From: Clostridiales bacterium
Lineage (GTDB): Bacteria; Bacillota; Clostridia; Christensenellales; Aristaeellaceae
DNA length: 25,224 nt
Direction of reading: 5' to 3'
NCBI GenBank assembly: GCA_004555155.1
Contig: SFJH01000028.1
Location: forward strand, 1-25,224
How positions within the stretch are numbered: position 1 is the stretch's first letter; the number at the start of each line of letters is the position of its first letter. Under the pieces are notes generated by a model. The model was given only the letters and a program-made list of their open reading frames with translations. It ran no database searches and was not told where the DNA came from. The position numbers and the translations under genes were made by a program. Of the stretch, positions 8,571-16,274 are shown one piece after another.

Positions 8571-9704
8571 ATGAGGATGAGGAGATGGCGCGCGGGCGCA
8601 TGCCTGCTGCTCGCCGTCGGCGTGCTGCTGCTGAGCGCGTCGCTGTGCGGGCTGGCGGGCGTGCGGGACGCGCTGGAATACGCGGTGACCGCTCCGAAGG
8701 GCGAGAAAGCGGCCGGGGAAATCGACGCGCTGATCGATGCGAAGAAGGAACTGGAGCCTGCGCTGGCGGACTGTACCACGGCGACCACCATCGGCGGCAT
8801 TTGCGAGAGCGCATCCGTCAGCGCGGGCGGTCAGAGCGATACCGCGGCGGTGTACGCCGTGGGAGAGGGCTGGTTCGAGGTGTATCCGGCGTTTCTGTCC
8901 GCCGGGCGCAGGCTGACGGAGACGGAGCTGGCCGGGGATGAGCCGCTGATCATGCTGGATGAAGCGCTGGCGTTTTCGCTGTTCGGCCAGGAGATCCCCG
9001 AGGACGCGAAAGTGGAGCTGGGCGGCAAGGAATACCGGGTGGTGGGCGCGGTGCGCGACCGTCGGAGCGTGGGCGAGTCGGCGGAGCATCGCGTATACAT
9101 CCCGCTGCGCGCCGCCGGAGCTTTGGACACGCTGATGGTCTCGGCCGTGCCGATCCCCGATACCGGCGCGCGCACGCTGTTTGAAAGCACGCTGCGCAGC
9201 GACTGGCAGGAGGGCGGCAGCTTTTACAGTCTGGAGAAGGAGGTCATGCGCCGAACGATCCTGCTGCGGCTTGGACTGCTGGTGTTCGGCCTGAGCGGAA
9301 TCCTCGCGCTGACGCGCTGGATGAACGGGCGGATGGAACGCCGCGTCGCTGCACATCGCGAGGGGCTTCGATGGAATTATCTGCCGAAGCTGCTGCCGAG
9401 GATGGCGCTGGATGTCCTGATCGCGCTGCTGGGCTATGGCGCGCTGCTGGCGCTGCTGTACGCGCTGATGGTCTTCTCCATCCGTCCGCTGTACGTGTTC
9501 ACTGAATGGGTGCCGGAAAACTTTGTGGAATGGTCGTCACTGAAAAAGGTCTTCTGGAATCTGACCGCTTCGGCGGCGAAGCTGGTGAAGGTGGGCACGC
9601 CGCAGATGCGCATTGTGGAATTCTGGGGCGGTCTGCTGAGATGGGGCGCAATCTGCCTGCTGTGGAGCGCGCTGCTGGCCGGAAGCCGCAAATTGAAGAA
9701 ATAA
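8571..9704 (+). CDS. MacB/FtsX-like membrane protein with extracytoplasmic core domain
   Basis: The predicted protein has 377 residues. ATG 8571 follows the adaptor's stop by 12 bases, with GGGAGG between. An N-terminal helix (about 10-30) is followed by an outside domain (about 31-215) with the signature of the MacB periplasmic core (MLDEALAFSLFGQEIP then VELGGKEYRVVGAVRD). Further helices lie at about 229-248, 278-304 and 355-371. This is the four-helix topology of MacB/LolC/FtsX-type permeases, though the C-terminal helices are divergent. MacB carries its ATPase at the N-terminus; this protein has none, so a separate LolD-like ATPase would be needed, perhaps upstream of the window. The domain call is good; the family membership of the membrane part is inference. 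Confidence 0.65.
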   Translation: MRMRRWRAGACLLLAVGVLLLSASLCGLAGVRDALEYAVTAPKGEKAAGEIDALIDAKKELEPALADCTTATTIGGICESASVSAGGQSDTAAVYAVGEGWFEVYPAFLSAGRRLTETELAGDEPLIMLDEALAFSLFGQEIPEDAKVELGGKEYRVVGAVRDRRSVGESAEHRVYIPLRAAGALDTLMVSAVPIPDTGARTLFESTLRSDWQEGGSFYSLEKEVMRRTILLRLGLLVFGLSGILALTRWMNGRMERRVAAHREGLRWNYLPKLLPRMALDVLIALLGYGALLALLYALMVFSIRPLYVFTEWVPENFVEWSSLKKVFWNLTASAAKLVKVGTPQMRIVEFWGGLLRWGAICLLWSALLAGSRKLKK

Positions 9705-9709
9705 AAATG

Positions 9710-9739
9710 AACCGTCCGGAGCCTGGGCTCCGGACGGTT
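9710..9739. terminator. Shared hairpin terminator between convergent genes
   Basis: Arms 9710-9722 and 9727-9739 pair perfectly (AACCGTCCGGAGC) around CTGG. Read on the minus strand the stem is followed by a T-rich tract (complement of AATAAAAAT, 9700-9708), a good intrinsic terminator for clpX. Read on the plus strand it is followed by the weaker TGTCGTTT. Confidence 0.75.
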
Positions 9740-9790
9740 GTCGTTTGAGACGGGTTGTTTGCAGCGATGGATCCGCCAAGCGGACGGAGG

Positions 9791-11086
<1,296 letters not shown>

Positions 11087-11089
11087 TGA

Positions 11090-11674
11090 TTATCTCCTTG
11101 GAGCAATGATCTCGTCGATCAGGCCGTAGTCCTTCGCCTGCTCGGCGGTGAGGTAGTGGTCGCGCTCGACGTCCTTTTCGATGGTCTTGAGCGGCTTGCC
11201 GGTGTTCTGGGCGAGCAGCTCGTTCATCGTCTTCTTGATGCGCAGGATCTGTTCGGCCTGGATCTGGATGTCCGTGGCCTGGCCCTTTGCGCCGCCGAGG
11301 GGCTGATGGATCATGATCTCGGCGTGGGGGAGGGCCTTGCGCTTGCCCTTCGCGCCGGCGGCCAGCAGGAACGCGCCCATGGACGCGGCCAGGCCGACGC
11401 ACAGCGTGGAGACCTCGCACTTGAGGTAGCGCATCGTGTCGTAAATCGCCATGCCGGCGGAAACCGATCCGCCGGGGCTGTTGATGTAGAGCATGATATC
11501 GGCGTCGGGGTCCTCCATTTCGAGGAAGAGCATCTGGGCTACGATGCTGTTCGCCACGTCGTCGTCAATTTCTCCGCCCAGAAAGATGATGCGATCCTTC
11601 AGCAGGCGGGAGTAGATGTCGTAGGAGCGCTCTCCGCGGTTGGTCTGTTCAACGACATAGGGCACCAGATTCAT
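11090..11674 (-). CDS. clpP: ATP-dependent Clp protease proteolytic subunit ClpP
   Basis: The predicted protein has 194 residues. I chose ATG at 11674 (MNLVPYVVEQTNRGERSYDI) because AGGAGGT (11681-11687, minus strand) is about seven bases away; the in-frame GTG at 11680 touches that site and is too close. The catalytic triad is S98 (GLAASMGAF), H123 (MIHQPLGG) and D172 (VERDHYL), the same numbering as well-studied Firmicutes ClpP. It forms the tetradecameric cytoplasmic peptidase chamber fed by ClpX. It lies between tig and clpX, the usual Firmicutes arrangement, and probably has its own promoter (see 11713-11743). I saw no paired CtsR heptads in its short upstream region. Confidence 0.98.
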   Translation of the reverse strand: MNLVPYVVEQTNRGERSYDIYSRLLKDRIIFLGGEIDDDVANSIVAQMLFLEMEDPDADIMLYINSPGGSVSAGMAIYDTMRYLKCEVSTLCVGLAASMGAFLLAAGAKGKRKALPHAEIMIHQPLGGAKGQATDIQIQAEQILRIKKTMNELLAQNTGKPLKTIEKDVERDHYLTAEQAKDYGLIDEIIAPRR

Positions 11675-11712
11675 GGGCACACCTCCTGTTTGTGTAAATG
11701 TCCGTTTGAAAT

Positions 11713-11743
11713 AGTATGCGCGTCAGGCGTTAAAATATGTCAA
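11713..11743 (-). promoter_or_regulatory. Candidate clpP-clpX promoter
   Basis: On the minus strand a perfect TTGACA (11743-11738) is followed after 19 bases by CATACT (11718-11713, four of six matches to TATAAT). The start codon of clpP is about 40 bases further. The spacer is long, so this is a moderate candidate. Confidence 0.4.
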
Positions 11744-11755
11744 CATATCAGAAAT

Positions 11756-11788
11756 CCCGCAATCGCGTTCCGTCGCTGCGATTGCGGG
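11756..11788 (-). terminator. Hairpin downstream of tig
   Basis: Arms 11756-11766 and 11778-11788 pair perfectly (CCCGCAATCGC) around an 11-base loop. On the minus strand it lies just after the tig stop codon and is followed by a short weak T stretch (ATTTCT), so it probably reduces rather than fully stops read-through into clpP. Confidence 0.55.
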
Positions 11789-11813
11789 GCTTCGCCATAT
11801 GAATGGGGTGGAA

Positions 11814-13097
11814 TTACTTCGCGTTCGCCTTCAGGAACTCGACGGTCTTCTGCAGAGAGGCGATCTCGGCGAAATAGGTCTTGTCGCCGTCGGTCAGCAT
11901 GGCCTTGAACTCGTCCAGGCTCTTCTTGTTCTGATCGGCGTACTTGCTGATCTCGGCGTCGATCTCCTCGTCGGTGGCCTGGATGCCCTCGGCCTTCATG
12001 ACAGCCTCGATCACCAGCTGGGTGCGCACGCGCTCCTCGGCGGTGGGCTTGTACATCTCGCGCACCTGCTCGCGGGTCTGGCCGGTGTACTTGAAGTAGT
12101 CATCCAGCTTCATGCCCTGATACATCATGCGCATCTCCATGTCGCGCAGCATGCTGTCGATCTGATCCTCGATCATGGCGGCGGGGATGTCGATCTCGGC
12201 GTTCTCGCTGACCTTCTCGATCACGGCGTTCTCAAAGGCGGCTTCGGCCTTCTCGTTCGCCTGCTTCTCGAGCTTCTCGCGGATCTCGGCCCTGTACTCC
12301 TCGACGGTGTTGGCGGTCTCGGAGACGTCCTTCACGAACTCGTCGTCCAGCGCGGGGGTCTGCTTCTCCTGGATGGAGTTGACCTTCACCTTGAACACGA
12401 CGGGCTTGCCTGCCAGGTTCTCGGCGTGGTACTGCTCGGGGAAGGTGACGTTGACTTCAACCTCGGCGCCCACCTCGGCGCCCACCAGCTGATCCTCAAA
12501 GCCGGGGATGAAGCTGCCGGAGCCCAGCACCAGATCGTGGCCCTGCGCGGTGCCGCCGTCGAACTGCTCGTCGCCCAGGAAGCCGGCGTAGTCGATGTTG
12601 ACCTGGTCGTCCAGCTTGGCGGGGCGGTCGGTGACCTCCACGAAGCGGGAGGCGCGGTCGCGGGCGCGCTCGATATCGGCGCTGACGTCGTCGTCGGTGA
12701 CCTCGGCGACTTCCTTCTCAAGGCCGAGGTTCTTGTACTCGCCCAAGGTGACGTCGGGGCGGACGAACACCTCGACGGTGAACTTCAGCTCCTGACCCTT
12801 GCCGATCTGCTGCACGTCCAGCTCGGGGCGATCCACAACCTGCACGTCGTGTTCCTTCAGAGCCTCCTGATAGATCTCGGGGAAGATGGCGTCCAGGGCG
12901 TCCTCATAGAAAACGCTGGCGCCATAGTAATTTTCAATCACCTTCATCGGAGCCTTGCCCTTGCGGAAGCCGGGGATGCTGATCTTCTTCACCATCTTGC
13001 GATAGGCGGTCTGAAGACCCTCGTCGAACTTCTCGGCGGGGACGACGAAGCTGAGCTTGACCTTATTGGAAGAGAGCTTCTCAAACGTAGTGGCCAT
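11814..13097 (-). CDS. tig: Trigger factor, ribosome-associated chaperone and prolyl isomerase
   Basis: The predicted protein has 427 residues, normal for trigger factor. It binds near the ribosome exit tunnel and shelters nascent chains. The ribosome-docking motif GFRKGKAP is at 43-50 in the N-terminal domain. An FKBP-type prolyl isomerase domain covers about 158-244 (NIDYAGFLGDEQFDGG, FIPGFEDQLVGAEVGAEVEV). The helical C-terminal chaperone arms follow (about 250-427). ATG at 13097 has CAGGAGGATG upstream. It is first in the minus-strand block tig-clpP-clpX, with its own promoter at 13151-13179, and is divergent from rplJ. The call is secure. Confidence 0.98.
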   Translation of the reverse strand: MATTFEKLSSNKVKLSFVVPAEKFDEGLQTAYRKMVKKISIPGFRKGKAPMKVIENYYGASVFYEDALDAIFPEIYQEALKEHDVQVVDRPELDVQQIGKGQELKFTVEVFVRPDVTLGEYKNLGLEKEVAEVTDDDVSADIERARDRASRFVEVTDRPAKLDDQVNIDYAGFLGDEQFDGGTAQGHDLVLGSGSFIPGFEDQLVGAEVGAEVEVNVTFPEQYHAENLAGKPVVFKVKVNSIQEKQTPALDDEFVKDVSETANTVEEYRAEIREKLEKQANEKAEAAFENAVIEKVSENAEIDIPAAMIEDQIDSMLRDMEMRMMYQGMKLDDYFKYTGQTREQVREMYKPTAEERVRTQLVIEAVMKAEGIQATDEEIDAEISKYADQNKKSLDEFKAMLTDGDKTYFAEIASLQKTVEFLKANAK

Positions 13098-13150
13098 TTA
13101 ATTCATCCTCCTGAATTACACTTGCATGACTGTCTACAATGCACCATTGC

Positions 13151-13179
13151 AGTTTAACACAACCGGTTCGATTTTGCAA
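13151..13179 (-). promoter_or_regulatory. Candidate tig promoter
   Basis: On the minus strand TTGCAA (13179-13174) and TAAACT (13156-13151) are separated by exactly 17 bases. Each hexamer matches consensus at four of six positions. It lies about 55 bases upstream of the tig start. Confidence 0.5.
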
Positions 13180-13284
13180 GGCAGTTACGTAAATTCCGCT
13201 TTGATCCCGGCGAACCGGGGGTTAATTTTTGGAGAAGCTGCGGCGGGACTGATTTGTTAAATCCTTGGCATGCGAAAAAATGAA

Positions 13285-13313
13285 TTGACATCCGGACGTG
13301 CGTCTGATATAAT
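13285..13313 (+). promoter_or_regulatory. Consensus promoter for the rplJ-rplL operon
   Basis: TTGACA (13285-13290) and TATAAT (13308-13313) are both perfect, with a 17-base spacer (13291-13307). An A-rich stretch lies just upstream (13275-13280). This is what is expected for a highly expressed ribosomal protein operon. It sits divergently from the tig promoter in the 380-base gap between tig and rplJ. Confidence 0.9.
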
Positions 13314-13319
13314 TGCATA

Positions 13320-13410
13320 TGGCTTTGAAAAGCTCTGTGCCATAGACAGCGAGTGCAGCGCATAAGACCTTCGGGTCGCTCGCCGAGGCGCAAAGGTTGG
13401 GAAGAACACC
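13320..13410 (+). promoter_or_regulatory. Ribosomal protein L10 leader RNA
   Basis: Between the promoter and the attenuator the transcript carries the hallmarks of the Firmicutes L10 leader: an AGACAG segment (13345-13350), stem GCGAG/CTCGC (13349-13353 with 13379-13383), an inner GACC-TTCG-GGTC tetraloop hairpin (13366-13377), and the conserved CCGAGG segment (13383-13388) after it. In the known family, the L10(L12)4 complex binds this leader and represses its own operon. Exact ends are estimated. Confidence 0.8.
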
Positions 13411-13436
13411 CCCTTGCGTCTGCGCAAGGGTTTTTT
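13411..13436 (+). terminator. Attenuator terminator in the L10 leader
   Basis: CCCTTGCG (13411-13418) and CGCAAGGG (13423-13430) pair perfectly around TCTG, followed by six T (13431-13436). Lying between the L10 leader and rplJ, it can act as the conditional terminator by which excess L10-L12 stops transcription. Confidence 0.85.
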
Positions 13437-13477
13437 AATTGCCGTCATTCGGGACGGGAATGTGAGGTGTTGTAATT

Positions 13478-13975
13478 ATGTCCAATAATCTCGAAATGAA
13501 GAAGACTGTCGTCGCCGACATCAAGAGCAAGTTTGAGCGCGCGAAGACCGTCGTTCTGGTGGACTACCGCGGTCTGAACGTCGCGGAGGTCACCGACCTG
13601 CGCAACCAGCTGCGCAAGGCGGGCGTTGAGTATGCGGTTCTGAAGAACACCATGATCAACCTGGCCATCGCCGACATGGGCATTGACGATATCAAGGCTC
13701 ATCTGGAAGGCCCCACCGCCGTTGCGTTCGGTTACGAGGATATGATCGCCCCCGCGAAGATCCTGAGCGAGTTTGCCAAGAAGAGCAAGAAGCTCACCAT
13801 CAAGTGCGGCGTGTGCGACGGTGCCTACCTCGACGAGGCCGGCGTTCAGGCTCTGGCGAACCTGCCGAGCAAGGAGACCCTTATCGCAAAGATCATGGGC
13901 AGCATGATGAGCTCTGTGTCCAAGTTCGTGTACTGCGTCGAGGCGCTCCGCAAGAAGCAGGCTGGCGAGGAATAA
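13478..13975 (+). CDS. rplJ: 50S ribosomal protein L10
   Basis: The predicted protein has 165 residues, normal for L10. It forms the base of the ribosomal stalk and binds 23S rRNA together with L12 dimers. The N-terminal RNA-binding domain includes VVLVDYRGLNVAEVTDLR and the typical AGVEYAVLKNTMINLA; the C-terminal helix that carries L12 is at the end (MSSVSKFVYCVEALRKKQ). The ribosome binding site is the modest GAGGTG (13464-13469). It follows the L10 leader and attenuator, so it is probably self-regulated. It is followed after 74 bases by rplL. Confidence 0.98.
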   Translation: MSNNLEMKKTVVADIKSKFERAKTVVLVDYRGLNVAEVTDLRNQLRKAGVEYAVLKNTMINLAIADMGIDDIKAHLEGPTAVAFGYEDMIAPAKILSEFAKKSKKLTIKCGVCDGAYLDEAGVQALANLPSKETLIAKIMGSMMSSVSKFVYCVEALRKKQAGEE

Positions 13976-14049
13976 TCGCCGGCACCGCGCGCAGGGCTGC
14001 CTGACGCGCAGGAATCATTTCAATGAGAATATCATAGGAGGAAATATCC

Positions 14050-14421
14050 ATGAGCAATGCAGAAATCATCTCCGCAATCGAGAAAATGACCATTCTCGAG
14101 CTGGCTGACCTGGTTAAGGAAATGGAAGAGAAGTTCGGCGTGTCCGCGGCGGCTCCCGTCGTGGCTGGCGGCGCTGTTGCAGCGGCTGCTGAGGAAGTCG
14201 AAGAGAAGACCGAGTTCGACGTCGTTCTGAAGGACGCTGGCGCCAAGAAGCTCAACGTCATCAAGGTTGTCCGCGAAGTCAAGTCCGGCCTGGGCCTGAA
14301 GGAAGCCAAGGATCTGGTCGACAACGCTCCCTCCACCCTGTTCGAGGGCATCAGCAAGGAAGCCGCCGAGGAGTACAAGAAGAAGTTCGAGGAAGTCGGC
14401 GCTGTCATCGAGATCAAGTAA
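14050..14421 (+). CDS. rplL: 50S ribosomal protein L7/L12
   Basis: The predicted protein has 123 residues, the usual length. It is the multicopy stalk protein that recruits translational GTPases. The N-terminal dimerisation domain (about 1-32) is followed by an alanine-rich hinge (about 33-55) and the conserved C-terminal domain (FDVVLKDAGAKKLNVIKVVR, GLGLKEAKDLVDNAP). The start ATG has a strong TAGGAGG site. It is last in its unit: a terminator follows directly, and rpoB is not downstream as it is in most Firmicutes. Confidence 0.98.
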   Translation: MSNAEIISAIEKMTILELADLVKEMEEKFGVSAAAPVVAGGAVAAAAEEVEEKTEFDVVLKDAGAKKLNVIKVVREVKSGLGLKEAKDLVDNAPSTLFEGISKEAAEEYKKKFEEVGAVIEIK

Positions 14422-14436
14422 TTTGGTCGAACATAG

Positions 14437-14469
14437 GGCCATGTACCTCCGGGTACGTGGCCTGTTTTT
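14437..14469 (+). terminator. Intrinsic terminator of rplJ-rplL
   Basis: GGCCATGTACC (14437-14447) pairs with GGTACGTGGCC (14452-14462), 11 pairs with one G-U, around TCCG. TGTTTTT follows. It separates rplJL from the rpmG unit. Confidence 0.85.
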
Positions 14470-14538
14470 GAAGGGGATTCCCGGAGGATGGCTTTGCGGT
14501 GTTTTATTGTAAAATTTACAATGGAACGCGGCAAGTGC

Positions 14539-14567
14539 TTGCAATTCGGGCTATCCTATTCTATAAT
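14539..14567 (+). promoter_or_regulatory. Promoter of the rpmG-secE-nusG-rplK-rplA unit
   Basis: TTGCAA (14539-14544) and a perfect TATAAT (14562-14567) are 17 bases apart. This gives a start about 108 bases before rpmG. Confidence 0.75.
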
Positions 14568-14574
14568 ATATCAG

Positions 14575-14656
14575 TCTGCCCCGGATGTGGGCTGCTGTTG
14601 TTGACGGCAGATTGCCTGAAACGTTGATCGGCGGCCGCGGAAATCCGCGGGAGCCG
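14575..14656 (+). promoter_or_regulatory. Structured 5' leader of rpmG
   Basis: The presumed leader holds two stems. TCTGCC (14575-14580) pairs with GGCAGA (14606-14611). A second hairpin has outer stem CGGC/GCCG (14629-14632 with 14653-14656), a GG/GA internal loop, and inner stem CCGCGG/CCGCGG (14635-14640 with 14645-14650) capped by AAAT. I do not recognise it as a known family. Confidence 0.4.
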
Positions 14657-14681
14657 AATAATCATACGGGAGGTGTCCAAC

Positions 14682-14843
14682 ATGGCATCGGATAAGCGAA
14701 TCAAGGTGTGTCTTGCCTGCTCCGAGTGCAAGCAGCGCAATTACAATACCATGAAGAACAAGAAGAACGATCCCGATCGTCTCGAAATGAACAAGTATTG
14801 CCGCTTCTGCAAGAAGCACACCAGCCACAAGGAGACCAAGTAA
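14682..14843 (+). CDS. rpmG: 50S ribosomal protein L33
   Basis: The predicted protein has 53 residues, normal for L33. It starts at ATG 14682 with GGGAGGTG upstream. The sequence ACSECKQRNY, then NKKNDPDRLEMNKYCRFCKK and HTSHKETK is diagnostic. It has both CxxC pairs (C13/C16 and C40/C43 approximately), so it is a zinc-binding (C+) form. As usual in Firmicutes it heads the secE-nusG unit. It overlaps longer spurious open frames, which makes it easy to miss. Confidence 0.95.
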   Translation: MASDKRIKVCLACSECKQRNYNTMKNKKNDPDRLEMNKYCRFCKKHTSHKETK

Positions 14844-14884
14844 TTCCGCCTTGCGTCTCAGCTTGTAGAGAAGGATGTGAAAAG

Positions 14885-15145
14885 ATGGCAAAGGTAGAAG
14901 AAAACAAGAACACCAAGCCCAGCTTTATCAAGCGTGCGGGCGAGAAGGTTGTCGGTTTCTTCAAGGGCATCGGCCGCTTCTTCATGAACATGAAGCATGA
15001 GCTGAAGAAGGTCACCTGGCCCACCAAGAAGGAATTGATCAACTATTCGCTGGTCGTGTTCGCTTTCATGCTCATCATGACTGTCATCATCGGTGTGTTT
15101 GACTTTGCTGCGAGCGCGCTTGTCAACCTCATCGTGAGCCTCTAA
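14885..15145 (+). CDS. secE: Preprotein translocase subunit SecE
   Basis: The predicted protein has 86 residues. SecE clamps SecY in the SecYEG membrane channel. A charged N-terminus (about 1-35) is followed by the amphipathic helix with the conserved motif MKHELKKVTWPTKKELI (about 38-54) and one C-terminal membrane helix (about 57-78, SLVVFAFMLIMTVIIGVFDF). This is the short single-span form typical of Gram-positives. ATG 14885 is preceded by GAAGGA. It lies between rpmG and nusG, its normal position. Confidence 0.97.
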   Translation: MAKVEENKNTKPSFIKRAGEKVVGFFKGIGRFFMNMKHELKKVTWPTKKELINYSLVVFAFMLIMTVIIGVFDFAASALVNLIVSL

Positions 15146-15160
15146 GGCGAGGGTGTACCG

Positions 15161-15688
15161 ATGGCTGAAAACGAGGCAATCAAATGGTATGTCGTGCATA
15201 CCTACTCCGGCTATGAGAACAAGGTGAAGGTCAACCTGGAAAAGGCCGTTGAGAACAACGGCATGCAGGACAAGATCGTCGACGTTCGCATTCCGCTGGA
15301 GGAAGTTGTTGAGATCAAAAACAACAAGCGCCGCACGGTGCAGCGCAAGCTGCTGCCGGGTTATGTGATGGTCAAGATGGAAATGACCAACGAAACCTGG
15401 TTCGTGGTTCGCAACACCCGCGGTGTGACCGGATTCGTCGGCGCCGGCAACAAGCCCACGCCGCTTTCCGAGACCGACTTCGCCAATGTGTTTGATCCTG
15501 CGCCGCAGACGCAGCTGGACATCCATGTGGGCGACGAGGTGCGCATTCTCACGGGTCTGTTCGAGAACTTCACCGGTCGCGTGACCGAGATCAATGAAGC
15601 CGAACAGCGCGTCAAGGTCGTGGTTCCCATGCTCAAGCGTGAGACCGACGTGGAGCTTGCGTACGACGAGGTCATTCGCGCGGAATAA
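15161..15688 (+). CDS. nusG: Transcription termination/antitermination factor NusG
   Basis: The predicted protein has 175 residues, normal for NusG. The N-terminal NGN domain (about 1-110; KWYVVHTYSGYENKVKVNL, LLPGYVMVKM, VRNTRGVTGFVG) binds RNA polymerase. The KOW domain (about 122-175; GDEVRILTGLFENFTGRVTE) links to ribosomal protein S10 or Rho in studied bacteria. It starts 15 bases after secE with GCGAGGG upstream and precedes rplK. Confidence 0.98.
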   Translation: MAENEAIKWYVVHTYSGYENKVKVNLEKAVENNGMQDKIVDVRIPLEEVVEIKNNKRRTVQRKLLPGYVMVKMEMTNETWFVVRNTRGVTGFVGAGNKPTPLSETDFANVFDPAPQTQLDIHVGDEVRILTGLFENFTGRVTEINEAEQRVKVVVPMLKRETDVELAYDEVIRAE

Positions 15689-15734
15689 TCCGGCTTTGAA
15701 AACGCTGAACGCCCGCAACATTGGGTTTCAGGGA

Positions 15735-15769
15735 GTGGGAGGATCGCCAGGAGCGCTCCGCTTCACCAC
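15735..15769 (+). promoter_or_regulatory. Candidate L1-binding RNA element before rplK
   Basis: GTGG (15735-15738) pairs with CCAC (15766-15769), with flanking asymmetric strands GAG and GCTTCA and an inner stem beginning GG...CC. This matches the general form of the L1 target in rplKA leaders (GTGG-GAG ... TGA-CCAC). It closely resembles the element before rplA. Confidence 0.55.
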
Positions 15770-15793
15770 ATACATGTAGAGGAGGATACCCTT

Positions 15794-16219
15794 ATGGCAA
15801 AGAAAGTTACTGCGCTTATCAAGCTGCAGGTTCCCGCCGCCAAGGCCACGCCCGCACCGCCGATCGGCCCCGCGCTTGGTCAGCATGGCGTGAACATCCC
15901 CGGATTCTGCAAGGAGTTCAATGACCGCACGAAGAATCAGGCCGGCCTGATTATCCCCGTGGTCATCACGGTCTATCAGGATCGCTCCTTCACCTTCATC
16001 ACCAAGACGCCCCCGGCTGCCGTCCTGATCAAGAAGGCCTGCGGTCTCGAGCACGCCTCCGGCCGCCCCAACAAGGATAAGGTTGCCAACATCACCAAGG
16101 CGCAGGTCAAGGAGATCGCCGAGCTGAAGATGCCCGACCTCAACGCCGCTTCCGTGGAAGCCGCGATGAGCATGATCGCCGGTACCGCTCGCTCCATGGG
16201 CGTTGTCGTCGTCGACTGA
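15794..16219 (+). CDS. rplK: 50S ribosomal protein L11
   Basis: The predicted protein has 141 residues, exactly typical. It binds the GTPase-associated region of 23S rRNA. The proline-rich N-terminal segment PAPPIGPALGQHGVNIPGFC (about 22-41) and the C-terminal RNA-binding part (about 70-141) are clear. ATG 15794 has GGAGGATA upstream. The 105-base gap before it holds a candidate L1 regulatory element, consistent with feedback control by L1. Confidence 0.98.
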   Translation: MAKKVTALIKLQVPAAKATPAPPIGPALGQHGVNIPGFCKEFNDRTKNQAGLIIPVVITVYQDRSFTFITKTPPAAVLIKKACGLEHASGRPNKDKVANITKAQVKEIAELKMPDLNAASVEAAMSMIAGTARSMGVVVVD

Positions 16220-16228
16220 TTGAACAGA

Positions 16229-16256
16229 ATCGTGGGAGGGACAAAACCCGCTTGAC
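16229..16256 (+). promoter_or_regulatory. Candidate L1-binding RNA element before rplA
   Basis: GTGG (16229-16232) pairs with CCAC (16253-16256). GAGGG and CCC make an inner stem around ACAAAA, and GCTTGA lies on the 3' side. Apart from the loop it is nearly identical to the rplK element: GTGGGAGG at the 5' side, CCGCTT(C/G)ACCAC at the 3' side. It ends about six bases before the rplA ribosome binding site. Confidence 0.65.
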
Positions 16257-16274
16257 CACAAGGAGGATGTAACC

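Noticed and set aside
7083..9356. A long open frame of about 750 codons on the minus strand
   Set aside because: It is antisense to the adaptor and MacB-like genes and has the same low-complexity His/Arg/Gln composition and no ribosome binding site context.
11674..11680. GTG at 11680 as clpP start
   Set aside because: It directly touches the AGGAGG site; the ATG six bases on has correct spacing and gives the family-standard N-terminus and triad numbering.
11681..11813. CtsR or CIRCE heat-shock operator before clpP
   Set aside because: I looked for paired GGTCAAA-like heptads and for the CIRCE inverted repeat and found neither.
13204..13230. A small hairpin (CCCGG/CCGGG) followed by TTAATTTTT in the tig-rplJ gap
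   Set aside because: The stem is only five pairs and no gene reads into it, so a terminator is not supported.
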